The notes beneath the pieces are model-generated. The model had not been told where the DNA came from, searched no databases, and saw only the letters and a list, made by a program, of their open reading frames with translations. A program made the translations under genes and the position numbers. From assembly GCA_009924725.1 (NCBI GenBank), contig RFRA01000052.1, positions 1-7,414 of the forward strand: a DNA stretch of 7,414 nucleotides, read 5' to 3'. The DNA comes from Actinomycetota bacterium (GTDB lineage: Bacteria; Actinomycetota; Actinomycetes; Nanopelagicales; Nanopelagicaceae). Positions 6,814 through 7,414 of this stretch are shown in pieces (within the stretch, counting starts at the first letter, position 1; each line of letters starts with the position of its first letter).

Positions 6814-7414
6814 TTATTCAGCAGACTCAGTTGTTGCTTCAGCAGACTGTGTCTCTGAAGTGTATGAAGTTGCAGAATCAGAAGAAGAATCAGCTGCTGG
6901 TTCGGCTGCAGCATCGGCTGCCTTCGCTTCTGACTTCTGCTTCTTGTGGGCTAGGAAGCGCTCTTGTGCGAGAGCATATTGTGCTTCCCATTCAACGCGC
7001 TGTGCGTCATAGCCTGGCTTCCACTCTTGAGTATCAGCATCGAAACCTTCTGGATAAATGAAGTTTCCTTCAGCATCGTAACGAGCAGCCATTCCGTATT
7101 GAGTTGGATCGAATGCTTCGATTTCAACTTCGTGACCTTCATTAGCTTGCTTCAATGAAAGTGAGATACGACGACGCTCTAGGTCGATATCGATGATCTT
7201 TACGAATAGTTCGTCATCAACTTGAACTACCTGCTCAGGGATTTCAACATGGCGCTCTGCTAGCTCTGAGATGTGAACTAGGCCTTCGATTCCTTCGTGA
7301 ACGCGAATAAACGCACCGAATGGAACCAACTTAGTTACAACACCAGGAACAACCTGGGCGATTGTGTGAGTGCGAGCAAATGCTTGCCATGGATCTTCTT
7401 GAGTTGCCTTAAGT
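6814..7414 (-). CDS. rpsA: 30S ribosomal protein S1, C-terminal part (5' end outside window)
   Basis: This is the 3' end of the gene for ribosomal protein S1, the RNA-binding protein of the small subunit that helps recruit mRNA for translation. The open frame runs in from the right edge and gives 199 complete residues before a TAA stop. Visible residues about 10 to 90 form the last S1 (OB-fold) repeat, with VVPGVVTKLVPFGAF, GIEGLVHISELAE and the end motif RRRISLSLKQ. Then comes a segment typical of actinobacterial S1 (DPTQYGMA, YPEGFDA, EWKPGYDAQRVEWEAQYA), and last a low-complexity tail rich in Ala, Glu, Ser and Thr. The N-terminal S1 repeats lie outside the window. A TTG at 7329 is in frame but falls inside the S1 fold, so it is not a start. 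Five of the ten visible Leu codons are CTA, which fits a highly expressed gene with its own codon preference. coaE follows after 32 bp. The identification is very secure. Confidence 0.97.
   Translation of the reverse strand, partial: LKATQEDPWQAFARTHTIAQVVPGVVTKLVPFGAFIRVHEGIEGLVHISELAERHVEIPEQVVQVDDELFVKIIDIDLERRRISLSLKQANEGHEVEIEAFDPTQYGMAARYDAEGNFIYPEGFDADTQEWKPGYDAQRVEWEAQYALAQERFLAHKKQKSEAKAADAAAEPAADSSSDSATSYTSETQSAEATTESAE
6817..6848 (-). repeat. Short direct repeat in the rpsA tail
   Basis: The 11-base string TTCAGCAGACT (plus-strand reading) occurs at 6817-6827 and again at 6838-6848, a 21-base period. In the protein it gives two SAE units seven residues apart at the extreme C-terminus of S1 (QSAE and ESAE). 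The period is a multiple of three, so gain or loss of a unit would keep the frame. It may be a trace of replication slippage in a low-complexity tail, or only a result of composition. Confidence 0.5.

Noticed and set aside
6782..6816. Inverted repeat TAACT/AGTTA after rpsA as a terminator
   Set aside because: The stem is only 5 AT-rich pairs and no T-run follows on the transcribed strand.
6147..7158. Short open frames in other frames across coaE and rpsA
   Set aside because: They are embedded in coding sequence of known families and show no motif or independent start signal.
7327..7329. In-frame TTG as a possible start of a 171-residue protein
   Set aside because: The frame stays open upstream to the window edge and encodes clear S1 sequence (EDPWQAFARTH and VVPGVVTK), so this is an internal Leu codon of rpsA.

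Overview
The window looks like a piece of a chromosome from a streamlined, moderately AT-rich actinobacterium. Two lines I counted by hand gave 43% and 48% G+C. The actinobacterial assignment rests on three things: the C-terminal region of ribosomal protein S1 after its last S1 repeat (DPTQYGMA, PEGFDA and similar motifs), the UvrB N-terminus MRPVSDL, and the gene order rpsA-coaE-uvrB. The low G+C and almost absent spacers would suit a free-living planktonic lineage such as the freshwater acI/Nanopelagicales group. That last step is inference from general features, not from a search.

All five genes lie on the minus strand, so they are transcribed from the right edge towards the left. In order they are: the 3' part of rpsA (6814 to the right edge), coaE (6176-6781), uvrB (4097-6175), uvrA (1232-4093) and the 5' two thirds of uvrC (left edge to 1226). 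The spacers are 32, 0, 3 and 5 bp. I saw no terminator between any of the genes, so they most likely form one transcription unit. No stretch longer than 32 bp lacks a gene, and I found no RNA genes, mobile elements or CRISPR arrays.

Functionally, UvrA (damage scanning ATPase), UvrB (damage verification helicase) and UvrC (dual-incision nuclease) are the complete nucleotide excision repair incision machinery, here encoded back to back. They sit behind two housekeeping genes, for 30S ribosomal protein S1 and for dephospho-CoA kinase, the last enzyme of coenzyme A synthesis. All the expected catalytic motifs visible in the window are intact. The UVR motifs through which UvrB and UvrC contact each other are both visible.

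I did not find a previously undescribed system. The points worth a second look are small: the compact uvrBAC arrangement, an unusual Asn in the UvrC DISH motif at the very edge of the window, missing Shine-Dalgarno sequences at coaE and uvrB, and a short repeat plus unusual leucine codon use in rpsA.
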